Positions 8,892-18,641 of a stretch of DNA of 64,000 bases are shown here, piece after piece. A program made the position numbers and the translations under genes. The DNA is from [Actinomadura] parvosata subsp. kistnae (GTDB taxonomy: Bacteria > Actinomycetota > Actinomycetes > Streptosporangiales > Streptosporangiaceae): assembly GCF_900323885.1 (NCBI RefSeq), contig NZ_OOHJ01000011.1, forward strand, positions 248,001-312,000, read 5' to 3'. Numbering within the stretch: position 1 is the first letter of the stretch; each line of letters starts with the position of its first letter. Under the pieces are notes generated by a model that was not told the origin of the DNA, searched no databases, and worked only from the letters and a program-made list of their open reading frames with translations.

Positions 8892-8909
8892 TGGAGCTGA
8901 CTTCGAGCA
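8892..8909 (+). promoter_or_regulatory. Candidate SARP operator upstream of the cyclase-cupin-KS operon
   Basis: TGGAGCT (8892-8898) and TCGAGCA (8903-8909) are separated by GACT, giving the 7+4+7 layout of SARP sites. A looser TGGAACC lies upstream at 8874 but is out of phase. It precedes the GTG of the cyclase gene at 8974 by 64 bases. No clear -10 hexamer was recognised. Confidence 0.5.
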
Positions 8910-8973
8910 CCCTTCCACTGCCCGCAACGACCATCGCAGCAGTTTTCCGATCACCTTCGCAGGAGGCCAGAAC

Positions 8974-9312
8974 GTGCACCGGACACTGATCGTCGCCAAG
9001 CTGAGGAGCGCCGACAACACCGGGCCGATCGCCGACACGTTCGGCGAGTCCGACGCGACCGAGCTGCCCCACATGGTGGGTGTGAGCCGGCGGACCCTGT
9101 TCCACTTCCACGACCTGTACTTCCACCTCGTGGAGGCGGACCAGGACATCTCCCCCAACCTCTACAAGGCGCGCAGCCACCCGCTCTATGAGGACATCAA
9201 CGCGCGGCTGGCCAAGCTGGTCGCGCCGTACGACCCGAACTGGAAGGAGCCGAAGGACGCGATGGCGACCCCGTTCTACGTGTGGACCTCGGAGGAGGGC
9301 AGGATCCAGTGA
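8974..9312 (+). CDS. TcmI-family polyketide cyclase
   Basis: A 112-residue protein matching the TcmI-type cyclase family (dimeric alpha/beta-barrel fold). It begins HRTLIVAKLRSADN, then TFGESDATELPHMVGVSRRTLFHFHDLYFHLVEAD, the family's signature run. In tetracenomycin and pentangular pathways such enzymes close the later rings of the folded polyketide without cofactors. The GTG start at 8974 follows AGGAGG. The stop overlaps the GTG of the cupin gene, so the two are translationally coupled. Gene order TcmI-like, TcmJ-like, KS-alpha matches tetracenomycin-type clusters. Confidence 0.93.
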   Translation: MHRTLIVAKLRSADNTGPIADTFGESDATELPHMVGVSRRTLFHFHDLYFHLVEADQDISPNLYKARSHPLYEDINARLAKLVAPYDPNWKEPKDAMATPFYVWTSEEGRIQ

Positions 9313-9761
9313 CCGCAGCAGAGACGACCCCCGCCAAGACCGTGAAGCCCGCCGTGGTGAAGGCCGCGGAGGTGGCGCCGAACCGCCGCCGCGGCGGTGA
9401 CATCCGGGTCACGCTCAGCCCGAAGACGACCGCGTGCACCTCCGGGTTCGGGGGCGTGCTGTACCTGGGGGCCGGCGAGCACGTCGCCGAGCACTACCAC
9501 CCGTACTCGGAGGAGTTCCTGCACGTGATCGCCGGCGAGCTGGAGATGAAGCTGGACGGCGAGCCGGTCCGGATCGGGCCGGGCGACTCGCTGCTGGTGC
9601 CGATCAACGTGCGCCACCGCCTGGTGAACGTCGGGGACGTCGAGGCGCACGTGGTCTTCCACCTGTCACCGCTGGCTCCCCGCCCCGACCTCGGGCACGT
9701 GGACACCGAGGAGCTGCCGGCCCCGCACGAGCCCGGCCCGCAGGTCGGAGGGCCGCGTTGA
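9309..9761 (+). CDS. Cupin-domain polyketide cyclase/accessory protein (TcmJ-like)
   Basis: A 150-residue single-domain cupin. The first cupin motif supplies metal ligands in [20 protein letters not shown], and the second is in [19 protein letters not shown]. An N-terminal tail of about 30 Ala/Lys/Pro-rich residues precedes the barrel. Cupins of this type (TcmJ, WhiE-ORFII) lie next to ketosynthases in type II PKS clusters and assist correct cyclisation, though their chemistry is not settled. The GTG overlaps the cyclase stop by GTGA, and the cupin stop overlaps the TTG start of KS-alpha, so the three genes are read as a coupled unit. Confidence 0.9.
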   Translation: MTAAETTPAKTVKPAVVKAAEVAPNRRRGGDIRVTLSPKTTACTSGFGGVLYLGAGEHVAEHYHPYSEEFLHVIAGELEMKLDGEPVRIGPGDSLLVPINVRHRLVNVGDVEAHVVFHLSPLAPRPDLGHVDTEELPAPHEPGPQVGGPR

Positions 9762-11013
9762 GCAGACAGGCGGTGATCACCGGGATCGGCGTCGTCGCGC
9801 CCGGCGGCATCGGGCGCGAGGCGTTCTGGAGCCTGCTGACCGCCGGACGCACCGCCACCCGGCGGATCACGCTGTTCGACCCGAGCGCGTTCCGCTCGCA
9901 GATCGCGGCCGAGGTGGACTTCGACCCGAAGGCGGCGGGGCTGTCGGCGCAGCAGATCAGGCGCATGGACCGGGCGGCGCAGTTCGCCACGGTGTGCACC
10001 AGGGAGGCGGTCGCCGACAGCGGCCTCGACCTGTCGGGCATCGAGCCCGACCGGGTCGGCGTCTCGATCGGCAGCGCGGTGGGCTGCACGATGGGCCTGG
10101 AGGAGGAGTACACCGTCCTGGCCGACGAGGGCCGCCGCTGGCTGGTGGACCACACCTACGGGGTGCCGCACCTGTACGGCTACATGGTGCCCAGCACGCT
10201 GGCCGTCGAGGTGGCCTGGGAGGCGGGCGCGGAGGGCCCGTCGGCGCTGATCTCGACGGGCTGCACCTCGGGCCTGGACGCGGTCGGGCACGGCGCGGTG
10301 CTGATCGAGGAGGGCTCGGCCGACGTGGTGATCGCGGGCGCGACGGACGCGCCGCTGTCGCCCATCACGTCGGCGTGCTTCGACGCGATCCGGGCGACGT
10401 CGCCGAACAACGACGACCCGGAGCACGCCTCGCGGCCCTTCGACGCCAAGCGGGACGGGTTCGTGCTCGGCGAGGGCTCGGCCGTGATGGTGCTGGAGGA
10501 GGCCGAGGCGGCGCGGCGGCGGGGGCGCGGGTGTACGCCCGCGTCGCCGGCTTCGCCAGCCGCAGCAACGCCTTCCACATGACCGGTCTCAAGCCGGACG
10601 GGCGGGAGATGGCCGAGGCCATCCGGGTGGCGCTGGACCAGGCGAGGCTGGACCCGTCGGACATCGACTACATCAACGCCCACGGGTCGGGCACGCGGCA
10701 GAACGACCGGCACGAGACGGCGGCGTTCAAGCGCAGCCTGGGGCAGCGCGCCTACGAGATCCCGGCCAGCTCCATCAAGTCGATGGTGGGCCACTCGCTG
10801 GGCGCGATCGGCTCGCTGGAGGTGGCGGCGTGCGCGCTGGCGCTGGAAAGGCAGGTCGTGCCGCCGACGGCGAATCTGCACAATCGTGACCCTGAGTGCG
10901 ATCTGGACTATGTTCCGCTCACGGCCAGGGAGCACGAGATGGACGCGGTGCTGAGCGTCGGCAGCGGTTTCGGCGGCTTTCAAAGCGCAATGGTGCTCGC
11001 TCGCCCCGCTTAG
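9758..11013 (+). CDS. Type II PKS ketosynthase alpha (KS-alpha), apparent frameshift
   Basis: About 418 residues after bridging one break. The nucleophile is Cys169 in [14 protein letters not shown], followed by the catalytic histidines in INAHGSG (about 309) and VGHSLGA (about 346). Cys plus both His residues mark a condensing KS-alpha rather than a chain length factor. The frame shifts at the G run 10521-10525; one added G restores [14 protein letters not shown]. The TTG at 9758 (TTGA overlap with the cupin stop, GGAGGG upstream) is chosen; a GTG at 9773 would trim five residues. It builds the poly-beta-keto chain from malonyl-ACP with the CLF. The CLF is unusually not next to it but on the other strand at 18642-19859. 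Confidence 0.93.
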
Positions 11014-11090
11014 TGGCCCATTCCCTGAGTCGGCACTCAGGATTGGCCATTCCGCACTAATAAAGTTATCGCAGAATGTCAAGATCACCG

Positions 11091-11123
11091 AGGGGGAGAT
11101 CCCTGAAACCAGGGTCTCCCCCT
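11091..11123 (+). terminator. Hairpin after KS-alpha
   Basis: AGGGGGAGA-T-CCCT (11091-11104) pairs with AGGGTCTCCCCCT (11111-11123): 13 base pairs with one bulged T and a GAAACC loop. No T tract follows, as is common for actinomycete terminators. It lies 78 bases after the KS-alpha stop. Confidence 0.6.
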
Positions 11124-11224
11124 GACCCGTCTCAGGACCCCTTCCGGCGCCGGGATCTTCGTTTTCCCAGGCCAGTCGGGGCATTGATCAGTAAGGCTTA
11201 CTTCCTGATGGAAGATTTGACCCT

Positions 11225-11309
11225 TAGTCAAGCCCCAGTCAATTAAGGGATTGATTCAGGGTTTTCCCCGAGGCGCATTACTCGGGGTGAGTCATACTGT
11301 TAGTCAAGC
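11225..11309 (+). promoter_or_regulatory. Repeated AGTCA-type motifs upstream of the SARP gene
   Basis: TAGTCAA (11225-11231) and CAGTCAA (11236-11242) are separated by GCCC, again a 7+4+7 spacing. The decamer TTAGTCAAGC occurs twice (11224-11233 and 11300-11309), and GAGTCAT lies at 11289-11295. The core differs from the TCGAGCG-like boxes elsewhere in the cluster, so a different regulator, or none, may bind here. Confidence 0.35.
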
Positions 11310-11524
11310 ATCCGTCATAATCCGTGGGCTCAGTGATCTTCGAGTCATTTTCAAGATCCAACCACCCGCGTCTGCTAAGTTCATCTAGGAAAGAGATCGT
11401 CCAACGTGGCCGCAGGACGACGGGGGCAACTCTCGTCCTCGCGGGTTCCCACGTTCTCGGGCAGGCAGACGCGTGGCGTGCGTCATCAGTGACGCAGAGC
11501 CAATGGATGCAGGGGACGGTGCGT

Positions 11525-13479
11525 GTGGTGGAAATCAATCTGCTCGGTCCGATGGAAGTGCTCCGGCACGGCGTCGTACTGACGCCGTCGGCTCCCAAAC
11601 TGCGCACCGTGCTCAGTTTGCTGGCCGTCCAGTCGAGCATTGTCGTCAGAACCGACAAAATCATCGAGGAGCTTTGGGAGGACAACCCCCCGGCGAGCGT
11701 CACCACCACTCTGCAGACCTACATCTACCAATTAAGGAAACTGCTGCGCCTGGGCACCCCGCCCCACATGGCGGGCGCCGGCGACACCCCCGCGGACGCC
11801 GCCCTGCGCACCTCTCCTTACGGGTACGCGCTCATCCTCGACTCCGACATGCTCGACACCATGCGGTTCGAGCGGCTGTCAGACCAGGGCAGGCGGGAGC
11901 TGGAGGCCGGCGACATGAACGCCGCCGCCGAGACCCTCTCCCACGCCCTGCGCCTGTGGCGGGGCCCGCGCTGGTCGACGTCGGCCACGGCCCCGTGCTG
12001 CGCGCCGAGGGCCTGCGGCTGGAGGAGATGTACAAGAACGCCCTCGAACGCCGCATCGAGGCGGACCTGCACCTGGGCCGACATCATGAGCTGCTCGGCG
12101 AGCTCACCCGTCTGGCCGCCGAGCAGCCCACTCACGAAGGGTTCCAGGCCAAGCTGATGCTGGCGCTGCACCGCGCCGGCCGCCGCTCGGAGGCGCTCAA
12201 GGTCTACCAGCGCACCCGCAGCGCCCTGGCCAGGGAGCTCGGTCTCGACCCGTCCAACGATCTGGAACAACTGCACCGCGCCGTGCTGGCCGCCGACGAG
12301 AGCCTCGCCCTGCCGCGCCAGCGCACCCCCGTGCGGATCAGCCGCACCCGCCCGCCGCGCCAGCTCCCCCCGGAGGGCACCGCGCTCGTGGGCCGGCAAC
12401 CTCAGGTCGCCGCGCTGCTCTCGGCCCTGTCGGCGCGCCAGCACCACGCGCCGCCGGTCGTCGTCATCACCGGCCCGCCCGGGTCGGGCAAGTCCGCCCT
12501 GTGCAAGCAGGTCGGGCACCGCGCCAACGGCCCGTACACCGATGCCCAGCTCTACGCGCGCCTGGTGGACGCCCAGGGCCGCCCGGCCGACCCGCGCGAC
12601 GTGCTCGCCGAGTTCCTGCGCGCCCTCGACGTTCCCGAGGACCGCATCCCGGCGACGCGCAGCGAGCGCTGCCGCCTCTTCCGCACCTGGACCGCCGACC
12701 GGCGGGTGCTGGTCACGCTCGACGACGTCGTGCGCACCGACCAGCTCCTGCCGCTGGTGCCGGCCAGCCCCGACTGCGCGGTCCTGGTCACCGCCCGCAG
12801 GCAGCTCTACGCACCCGAGATCACGGCCACCGTCGAGGTGGGCCCGCTGACCGCCGAAGAGGGGCTGCGGCTGCTCACCAACGTGCTGGGCAAGCACCGC
12901 ATCTCCCAGGACGAGGCGGCCGCCCGCGAGCTGGTCCGCCTGTGCGACGGCCTGCCGGCCGCCCTCCAGGCGGCCGCGGCGCGGCTCCAGCTGCGGCCGC
13001 ACTGGCCGATCAGCAAGCTGGTCAAGGGGCTGCGCGGGGAGACGGCGGGCCCCGGCAACGGCGGCAACCAGGACCTCGTGCTCTACTCCAGGGTGGAGCG
13101 CAGCTACCGGCTCACGTCGCCGGCCGTGCAGTCCGCCTTCCGCGTGCTCACCCGCTTCGAGGTCGACGCGTTCACCCCGCGACGGGCCGCGCGGCTGCTG
13201 CGCATCTCCGAGGTGCAGACCGAGGCGCTGCTCGACGAGCTCGTGGAGTTCCAGCTCATGACGGCCGAGCCGGGCGAAGGGGACGACCTGCTGCAGTACC
13301 GCTTCCTGCCCAGCGTGCGGGCGGCCGGGCGGCGGCTGCCCGCCGACGAGCCCGACGAGCTCCTCAGCCCGGTCTACCAGACCGTGCCCGCGACCGTACC
13401 GGCGACGTGCGCCGCGATCGGCGACGCGTGCGTGAGCGAGCTGGGCGCGCAGCCCGAGCGGGCGCCGGTCTCCTCCTGA
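11525..13479 (+). CDS. SARP-family transcriptional activator with NTPase domain (AfsR-like), apparent frameshift
   Basis: About 651 residues after bridging. An OmpR-type winged-helix DNA-binding domain occupies residues 1-95 (INLLGPMEVLRHGVVL, then YIYQLRKLL). A bacterial transcriptional activation domain follows (ALKVYQRTRSALARELGLDP). Then comes an NB-ARC/AAA-type ATPase with Walker A GPPGSGKSALC and the Walker B region VLVTLDDVV. The TPR region of full AfsR is absent. The frame breaks at the G run 11961-11964; one added G joins RLWRG to PALVDVGHG. Starts at 11507, 11519 and 11525 are possible; 11525 has AGGGGA 8 bases upstream. It is the likely pathway activator acting on the heptamer sites nearby. 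Confidence 0.88.
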
Positions 13480-13492
13480 AGGAAACAGTAAG

Positions 13493-13521
13493 AAGGGGTG
13501 CCGCCACCGGCGGCACCCCTT
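13493..13521. terminator. Perfect 13-bp hairpin between convergent SARP and accC-like genes
   Basis: AAGGGGTGCCGCC (13493-13505) and GGCGGCACCCCTT (13509-13521) are exact reverse complements with a 3-base loop ACC. It starts 13 bases after the SARP stop and ends 10 bases before the stop of the leftward biotin carboxylase gene. The A/T ends make it usable from both sides. Confidence 0.85.
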
Positions 13522-13531
13522 CACTGTGCCG

Positions 13532-14886
13532 TCACTTCGCCAGCAGGGACGTGGTGTGCGTGCCCTCGCGGAAGGCCGGCTCGGCCAGCACCGAGCGCAG
13601 CAGCTCCTTCGTCGTACGGATGCCGCGCCCGTCGATGCGGAACTCCGCCAGCGCCCGCTCCATCCTGGCGATGGCCTGCTCGCGGTCCGGCGCCCAGGCG
13701 ATCACCTTGGCCAGCAGCGAGTCGTAGTCGGGCGGCACCCGGTAGCCCGCGTAGGCGTGGGTGTCCACGCGCAGGAACGGGCCGCCGGGCGGCACGAACT
13801 CGGTCAGCTCGCCCGCGCACGGCGCGAAGTCGCGCTGCGGGTCCTCGGCGTTGATCCGGCACTCCACGGCCACGCCGCGCGGCCGCACGTCCTCCTGGCG
13901 GAAGGACAGCGGCCGGCCCGCGGCGACGCACAGCTGCTCGCGCACGAGGTCGATCCCGGTCACGGCTTCCGTGACGGGGTGCTCCACCTGGATGCGCGAG
14001 TTCACCTCGATGAAGGCGAACTCCTCGCCGCTCACCAGGAACTCGAACGTGCCGGCGCCGGTGAAGCCGGCCGCCTTGGCGCCGGCGACCGCCGCCTCGG
14101 CGAGCCGGTCGGCCAGCCCCGGCGACACGCCGGGCGCGGGCGTCTCCTCGATCAGCTTCTGGTGGCGCCGCTGCACGGAGCAGTCCCGGTTGCCCAGGGC
14201 CACCACCGTGCCGTGCTCGTCGGCGAGCACCTGCACCTCGACGTGCTTGGCCCGCTCCATGAACCGCTCCAGGTACACCCGGCCGTCGCCGAACACCGCC
14301 CGCGCGGCGGCGCTGGTGGCGCGGAAGGTGGCCGCCAGGTCCTCCATGCGGCGCACCACCGACATGCCGCGCCCGCCGCCGCCCGCCGCCGCCTTGATGA
14401 TCAGCGGGAAGCCGATCCGGTGCCCGGCGGCCAGCACGTCGGCGGCGTTGCCCACCGGCTCGGGCGTGCCCTCCAGCACCGGCAGGCCGGCGTCGGCCAT
14501 GATGCTCCTGGCCAGCGCCTTGTCGCCGAGCCTGGCCATGACCTCCGGCCGGGCGCCGACGAAGACCAGGCCGTTGGCCGCGCAGATCTCCGCGAAGTCG
14601 GGGTCCTCCGACAGGAACCCGTACCCCGGGTGCACGGCCTGCGCCCGGTGCGCAGCGCCGCCTCGATGATCGCCGGCGGGTAGAGGTAGGAGCGCTTGGC
14701 CGGGCCGGGGCCGATGCGCGTCGCGACGTCCGCGGCGCGCACGGCGGCGGAGTCGCCGTCCACCGCGGAGTGGACGACGACGGTCCTGATGCCCATCTCC
14801 CGGCAGGTGCGCACGATCCGCAGCGCGATCTCGCCGCGGTTGGCGACCAGCACGGTGTCGAACGGCCGGTCCGGGTTGCCGCTCAT
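13532..14886 (-). CDS. accC: Biotin carboxylase subunit of acetyl-CoA carboxylase, apparent frameshift
   Basis: About 451 residues after bridging, the normal AccC length. The N-terminal domain starts DTVLVANRGEIALRIVRTCR. The ATP-grasp domain shows KAAAGGGGRGM, EVQVLADEHG, CSVQRRHQKLIEE and FIEVNSRIQVEHPVTE, which hold the ATP-, bicarbonate- and catalytic residues. The frame shifts at the CCC around 14644; one added base restores GAQAVHPGYGFLSEDPD. The ATG overlaps the BCCP stop (ATGA). It carboxylates biotin on the partner BCCP. As last gene of the leftward operon it completes a cluster-specific malonyl-CoA supply. Confidence 0.93.
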
Positions 14887-15491
14887 GCGCCTGCGTCCGG
14901 CTCTGTGCCCGGCTCGATCACGATCAGCGGCTGGTCGTACTCGACGCCCTCCGCGTCGCCGACCAGGATCCGCGCCACCCGGCCGCCCACGTCGGCGAGC
15001 ACCGGGTTCATCAGCTTCATCGCCTCGACGATGGCCACCTGCTGGTTCGCCTCGACGAGGTCGCCGACCTCCACGAACGGCTTCGCGCCCGGCTCCGGCT
15101 GCCGGTAGAAGGTGCCGACCAGCTCGGCGCGCACCACGTGGCCGGGCGGCTCCTCGTCGGGCTGCTCGGCGGGCGGCTCGGGAGCAGGCTCCCCCGCCAC
15201 CACGGGCGACCACTCGACCTCGATGCTCGCGCCGCCCAGCCGCACGCACGCCCTACTCGGCGAGCGCGGCGAGGCGTGCACCGCCTCGGCCAGCCCCTGG
15301 CAGAGGATCGCCACCGCGTCCCGCACGCCCAGCTCGGCCAGCGCGCCGTCCCACGGGCCCGGCTGCGGCGCGCCGTCCCAGGCGGCCGGTCGCCGGGCGT
15401 CGTCCCGCGTGCCCGCTTGCCGGGCACCGTCCAACGTGGCGCCCGGCTGGCGGGCACCGTCCCACGCGCTCGGTTGCCGCGCGTCCGTCAT
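14883..15491 (-). CDS. accB: Biotin carboxyl carrier protein with repetitive N-terminus
   Basis: 202 residues. The C-terminal 80 form a biotinyl domain with the lysine in EAMKLMN, preceded by [20 protein letters not shown], typical of acetyl-CoA carboxylase BCCP. The first 50 residues are a degenerate 9-10 residue repeat ([37 protein letters not shown]) encoded by GC-rich tandem DNA at about 15346-15485. That segment is not part of the family and looks like a repeat expansion between the start codon and the domain. Start and stop overlap both neighbours by ATGA, so it is tightly coupled to the carboxyltransferase and biotin carboxylase genes. Confidence 0.9.
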   Translation of the reverse strand: MTDARQPSAWDGARQPGATLDGARQAGTRDDARRPAAWDGAPQPGPWDGALAELGVRDAVAILCQGLAEAVHASPRSPSRACVRLGGASIEVEWSPVVAGEPAPEPPAEQPDEEPPGHVVRAELVGTFYRQPEPGAKPFVEVGDLVEANQQVAIVEAMKLMNPVLADVGGRVARILVGDAEGVEYDQPLIVIEPGTEPDAGA

Positions 15492-17155
15492 ACCGCCACC
15501 CTTTCCCTGTACGTGCCGAACCAGCGAAGCCGCCGCCGCCGGGCCTCCCGCAGCGCGGCACCGTCCTGCTCGCGCAGCTCCCGCAGCGCGCACACCACCG
15601 CGTCGCGCACCAGCTCGCTGGCCACCGCCGGGTCGCGGTGCGCGCCGCCCGCCGGCTCCGGCACGACGCCGTCCACGATGCCGTTCGACAGCAGCGTGCC
15701 GGCGTCGACGCCGAGCGCGGCGGCCGCGGCGGGCGCGGCCTCGCCGCTGCGCCACAGGATCGCCGCGCAGCCCTCGGGGCTGATCACGGAGAAGATCGCG
15801 TTCTCGCACAGCAGCAGCCGGTCGGCCACCGCCAGCGCCAGCGCGCCGCCGCTGCCGCCCTCACCCGTGATCACGCTGACCACGGGCACGTCGAGCGAGC
15901 CCATCACGCGCAGGCACTCGGCGATCGCGTGCGCCTGGCCGTGCCGCTCCGCCTCCAGCCCCGGGTGCGCGCCCGGCGTGTCGACGAGCGTGACCACCGG
16001 CACCCGCAGCTTCGCGGCCAGCCGCATGAGGCGGACCGCCTTGCGGTAACCGGCCGGCGACGGCATACCGAAGTCGCGGCGTACCAGCTCCTGGGTGGTG
16101 TGGCCCTTCTGGTGGCCGATGAGCATCACCGGCAGGCCCTCCAGCTCGGCCAGCCCGCCCACCACGGCGGGGCAGTCCGCGCCGGCGCGGTCGCCGCGCA
16201 GCTCGACGAACTCCGAGCCCCAGGCGGCGACGTGGTCGAGCGCGGTCGGCCGGCCCAGGTCGCGGGCGAGCCCCACCACCTGCTCCACCGGCCGCCGCGA
16301 CAGCAGCTCCGGCTCGCGGATCACCGGGTCCGTCACCTCCGGGGCCCACTCCGGGTCCGGCGGCGAGCCCAGCGCCAGCAGCGACTCCAGCACCTGCGGC
16401 AGCTCGCCGCGCGGCACGACCCCGTCGAGCAGGCCGTGGTCGAGCAGGAACTCCGCGGTCTGGAAACCCTCCGGCAGCTTCTGCCGGATCGTCTGCTCGA
16501 TCACCCGCGGCCCCGCGAACCCCATCCTGGCGGCGGGCTCGGCGAGGATCACGTCCGAGAGCGTCGAGAACGACGCGGCCACCCCGCCGTAGGTCGGGTC
16601 GGTCACCAGGGTGATCGTCAGCAGGCCCGCCTCGTCGAGGGCTGCCATCGCGTTGCTCGTCCTGGCCATCTGCAGCAGGGAGAAGGCGCCCTCCTGCATG
16701 CGGGCGCCGCCCGACGCGGTGACGACCACCAGCGGCAGCCGGTGCTTGAGCGCCTCCTCCGCCGCGGTCACGATCGCCTCGCCCTCGGCGGCGCCCATGC
16801 TGCCGCCGAGGTAGCGGAAGTCCATGACCGCCAGCACCACGCCGCGGCCGCGCACGGTGCCGCGCACCACCCGTACCGCGCAGTCCATCCCGGTGCGGGA
16901 CCGCGCCGCGTCCAGCCGGTCGGTGTACGGGACGAGGTCCTCGAACGCGAGCGGGTCGTGCACCGACGGGCCCGGCTCGACCGGCGTGCCCGAGCCCGCG
17001 TCGAGCAGCCGCTCCAGCCGCTGCTCCGCGGTGAGCTGCCCGTGCTTGCCGCAGTCGGGGCACACCATCGACAGGCGGTCGAACCGCTTGCGGTAGACCA
17101 GCATCCCGCACCCCGAGCAGGACAGCCAGTCCGTCAGATCCATCGTCGTCTTCAT
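15488..17155 (-). CDS. Fused acetyl-CoA carboxylase carboxyltransferase (AccD-AccA)
   Basis: 555 residues joining both carboxyltransferase subunits. The N-terminal AccD part has a four-cysteine zinc site ([16 protein letters not shown], then VCPDCGKHG) and the crotonase-like core with [20 protein letters not shown]. The AccA half follows from about residue 290 with [20 protein letters not shown] and [17 protein letters not shown]. Together they transfer the carboxyl group from carboxybiotin to acetyl-CoA. ATG 17155 has AGGGG just upstream; an in-frame ATG at 17143 is possible. Similar fused AccDA genes are found in aromatic polyketide clusters, where they raise malonyl-CoA supply. Confidence 0.93.
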   Translation of the reverse strand: MKTTMDLTDWLSCSGCGMLVYRKRFDRLSMVCPDCGKHGQLTAEQRLERLLDAGSGTPVEPGPSVHDPLAFEDLVPYTDRLDAARSRTGMDCAVRVVRGTVRGRGVVLAVMDFRYLGGSMGAAEGEAIVTAAEEALKHRLPLVVVTASGGARMQEGAFSLLQMARTSNAMAALDEAGLLTITLVTDPTYGGVAASFSTLSDVILAEPAARMGFAGPRVIEQTIRQKLPEGFQTAEFLLDHGLLDGVVPRGELPQVLESLLALGSPPDPEWAPEVTDPVIREPELLSRRPVEQVVGLARDLGRPTALDHVAAWGSEFVELRGDRAGADCPAVVGGLAELEGLPVMLIGHQKGHTTQELVRRDFGMPSPAGYRKAVRLMRLAAKLRVPVVTLVDTPGAHPGLEAERHGQAHAIAECLRVMGSLDVPVVSVITGEGGSGGALALAVADRLLLCENAIFSVISPEGCAAILWRSGEAAPAAAAALGVDAGTLLSNGIVDGVVPEPAGGAHRDPAVASELVRDAVVCALRELREQDGAALREARRRRLRWFGTYRERVAV

Positions 17156-17193
17156 GGTCCCCTTCGGAACGGATTTCACGGCCGATCTCCTGG

Positions 17194-17499
17194 CTAGTAG
17201 GACGCTGTTACCTGATAGACCGCGAACGGCCGGCTCATCCGGCTGTCGCGGAACGGGCGCAGCGGCGCCGTCTGCCACTTGTGCTCCGGCCCCTGCTCCC
17301 ACTCCTGGAAGTCCGCCAGGCTGCGCCACATGCTCACCACCACGAAGTCCTCGCCGTCCATGACCGAGCGCAGCAGCTCGTTCGACAGCAGGCCGGGCAC
17401 GCCGGCCAGCCGGTTGCTGGCCTCGTGGTAGGCCTTCTCGATGGCGGCGACGTCGGTGGCGGTGTGGTAGAGCAGCACCCGCACGCCGGCGTCGGTCAT
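17194..17499 (-). CDS. ABM-family mono-oxygenase (second of two)
   Basis: A 101-residue antibiotic biosynthesis mono-oxygenase-fold protein: [21 protein letters not shown], a central [24 protein letters not shown] strand pair, and [13 protein letters not shown] with a C-terminal YQVTASY strand. Such small ferredoxin-like proteins (TcmH, ActVA-Orf6, PdmH/PdmI types) oxidise anthrone-like intermediates to quinones without metal or flavin. The ATG overlaps the stop of the preceding ABM gene (ATGA). Two different tandem copies suggest two oxidation steps or a heteromer, which is inference. Confidence 0.85.
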   Translation of the reverse strand: MTDAGVRVLLYHTATDVAAIEKAYHEASNRLAGVPGLLSNELLRSVMDGEDFVVVSMWRSLADFQEWEQGPEHKWQTAPLRPFRDSRMSRPFAVYQVTASY

Positions 17500-17852
17500 C
17501 GAGCCGCCTCCCACGCCTGGTGCGTGGCGGCCTCCCCCGGCGCGGCGCCGGCCCCGGGCAGGTGGGCGACGATGTGCATCGTGCTCATCGAGCCGCCGGA
17601 GCGGTAGGGGTGCAGCTTCTGGCGGTGCTCCAGGTGCCGCTCGCTGGTCTCGAACTCGCGGAAGCGCGGCTCGTCGACCCAGTCGCTCATGATGAAGTAG
17701 ATGCCCTCTTCCTCGCCGTCGCGGGCGAGCCACTGGCCGAGGTTGGCCGGGTGCGTGGTGACCGAGTCACCCACCTCCAGCCACACGCGCTCGAACTCGC
17801 TCTCCATGCCCGGCTTGATCTGCAGACGCAACATCACGCGGAACACGCTCAT
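17496..17852 (-). CDS. ABM-family mono-oxygenase (first of two)
   Basis: A 118-residue protein starting [20 protein letters not shown], followed by [22 protein letters not shown] and [20 protein letters not shown]. The beta-alpha-beta pattern with the conserved Trp and His run fits the PdmH/BenJ-like mono-oxygenases of pentangular polyphenol pathways. It overlaps the SDR stop and the next ABM start by ATGA on each side. The likely role is quinone formation on a cyclised intermediate; the exact position cannot be assigned. Confidence 0.85.
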   Translation of the reverse strand: MSVFRVMLRLQIKPGMESEFERVWLEVGDSVTTHPANLGQWLARDGEEEGIYFIMSDWVDEPRFREFETSERHLEHRQKLHPYRSGGSMSTMHIVAHLPGAGAAPGEAATHQAWEAAR

Positions 17853-18604
17853 GAGATCCCCCCGTCCACGGCCACGACGGAGCCGGTCACGTACCGCGAC
17901 AGGTCGCTGCCCAGCCACAGCACGGCGCCCGCGACCTCGTCGGGGGTGCCGAGCCGGCCCAGGCACGTCTTGCCGGAGTAGCGCTCGACCATCTGCTCGC
18001 GCTGCTCCTGCGGCATCGCGTCGAACGCCTCGGTGTAGATCATGCCGAGGGCCAGCACGTTGAACCGGATGCCCTTCGGCCCGAACTCCCTGGCCAGCGT
18101 GCGGAACAGCCCGTGCAGCGCGGCCTTCGTGGCGGTGTAGTGGGCGCGCGTCGGGATGCCGACCTCGATCGACTTCGAGCTGATGCCGATGACCGAGGAG
18201 CCCTCCCCCAGCAGCGGCAGCGCGTACTGCGTCACCAGGTGCACGGCCGTCAGGTTGGTGTCGACGATGCGCTGCCACTCCGCCAGGTCCAGCTTGGCGT
18301 ACGGGATGTGGCTGATCGCGGCGGCGTTGTTCACCACCAGGTCCAGCCGGCCGTCGAAGCGGTCGCGGCACTGCTCCAGCAGGCCGGCGATCTGCTGCGG
18401 GTCGGTGAGGTCGGCGCGCAGCACGGCGTGCCGGCCGCCGAGCTGCTTGAGCTCGTGCTCCAGCGAGACGACGTGCTCGCCCTCCTGCCGGTAGTTGGTG
18501 ATCACGTCGACGCCCGCCTTCGCGAGCGCGAGGACGAGGCCGCGGCCCACGCCGCGGGTGCCGCCCGTGACGAGCGCCCGCCTGCCGCTCAAGCCGAGAT
18601 CCAT
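17849..18604 (-). CDS. SDR-family ketoreductase
   Basis: A 251-residue FabG-like SDR with the NADPH motif [10 protein letters not shown] near residue 13, VNNAAA in place of NNAG, a catalytic Ser in SVIGISSKS, and Tyr-Lys in [11 protein letters not shown]. The C-terminus [29 protein letters not shown] is typical of acyl reductases. It sits between the CLF and the two mono-oxygenases in one operon. It is the better candidate than the SDR at 8184 for reducing the nascent polyketide or an early ring ketone. Confidence 0.88.
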   Translation of the reverse strand: MDLGLSGRRALVTGGTRGVGRGLVLALAKAGVDVITNYRQEGEHVVSLEHELKQLGGRHAVLRADLTDPQQIAGLLEQCRDRFDGRLDLVVNNAAAISHIPYAKLDLAEWQRIVDTNLTAVHLVTQYALPLLGEGSSVIGISSKSIEVGIPTRAHYTATKAALHGLFRTLAREFGPKGIRFNVLALGMIYTEAFDAMPQEQREQMVERYSGKTCLGRLGTPDEVAGAVLWLGSDLSRYVTGSVVAVDGGIS

Positions 18605-18641
18605 CGCGGTACTTCCTTCCTGGAGATGCACTGGTTGAGGG

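Larger units (their letters stand above)
11014..11524. other. Intergenic region between KS-alpha and the SARP gene
   Basis: About 510 bases with clearly lower GC than the rest. It contains a terminator-like hairpin near the KS end (11091-11123), several AGTCA motifs (from about 11226 to 11348) and the SARP start region. No convincing coding frame was recognised; the open frame that begins near 11324 lacks a plausible N-terminus and only becomes SARP-like from about 11525. Confidence 0.7.

Noticed and set aside
11324..11506. N-terminal extension of the SARP gene from 11324
   Set aside because: These 60 residues do not look like SARP sequence and the region is AT-richer and regulatory in character; winged-helix similarity starts near 11525.
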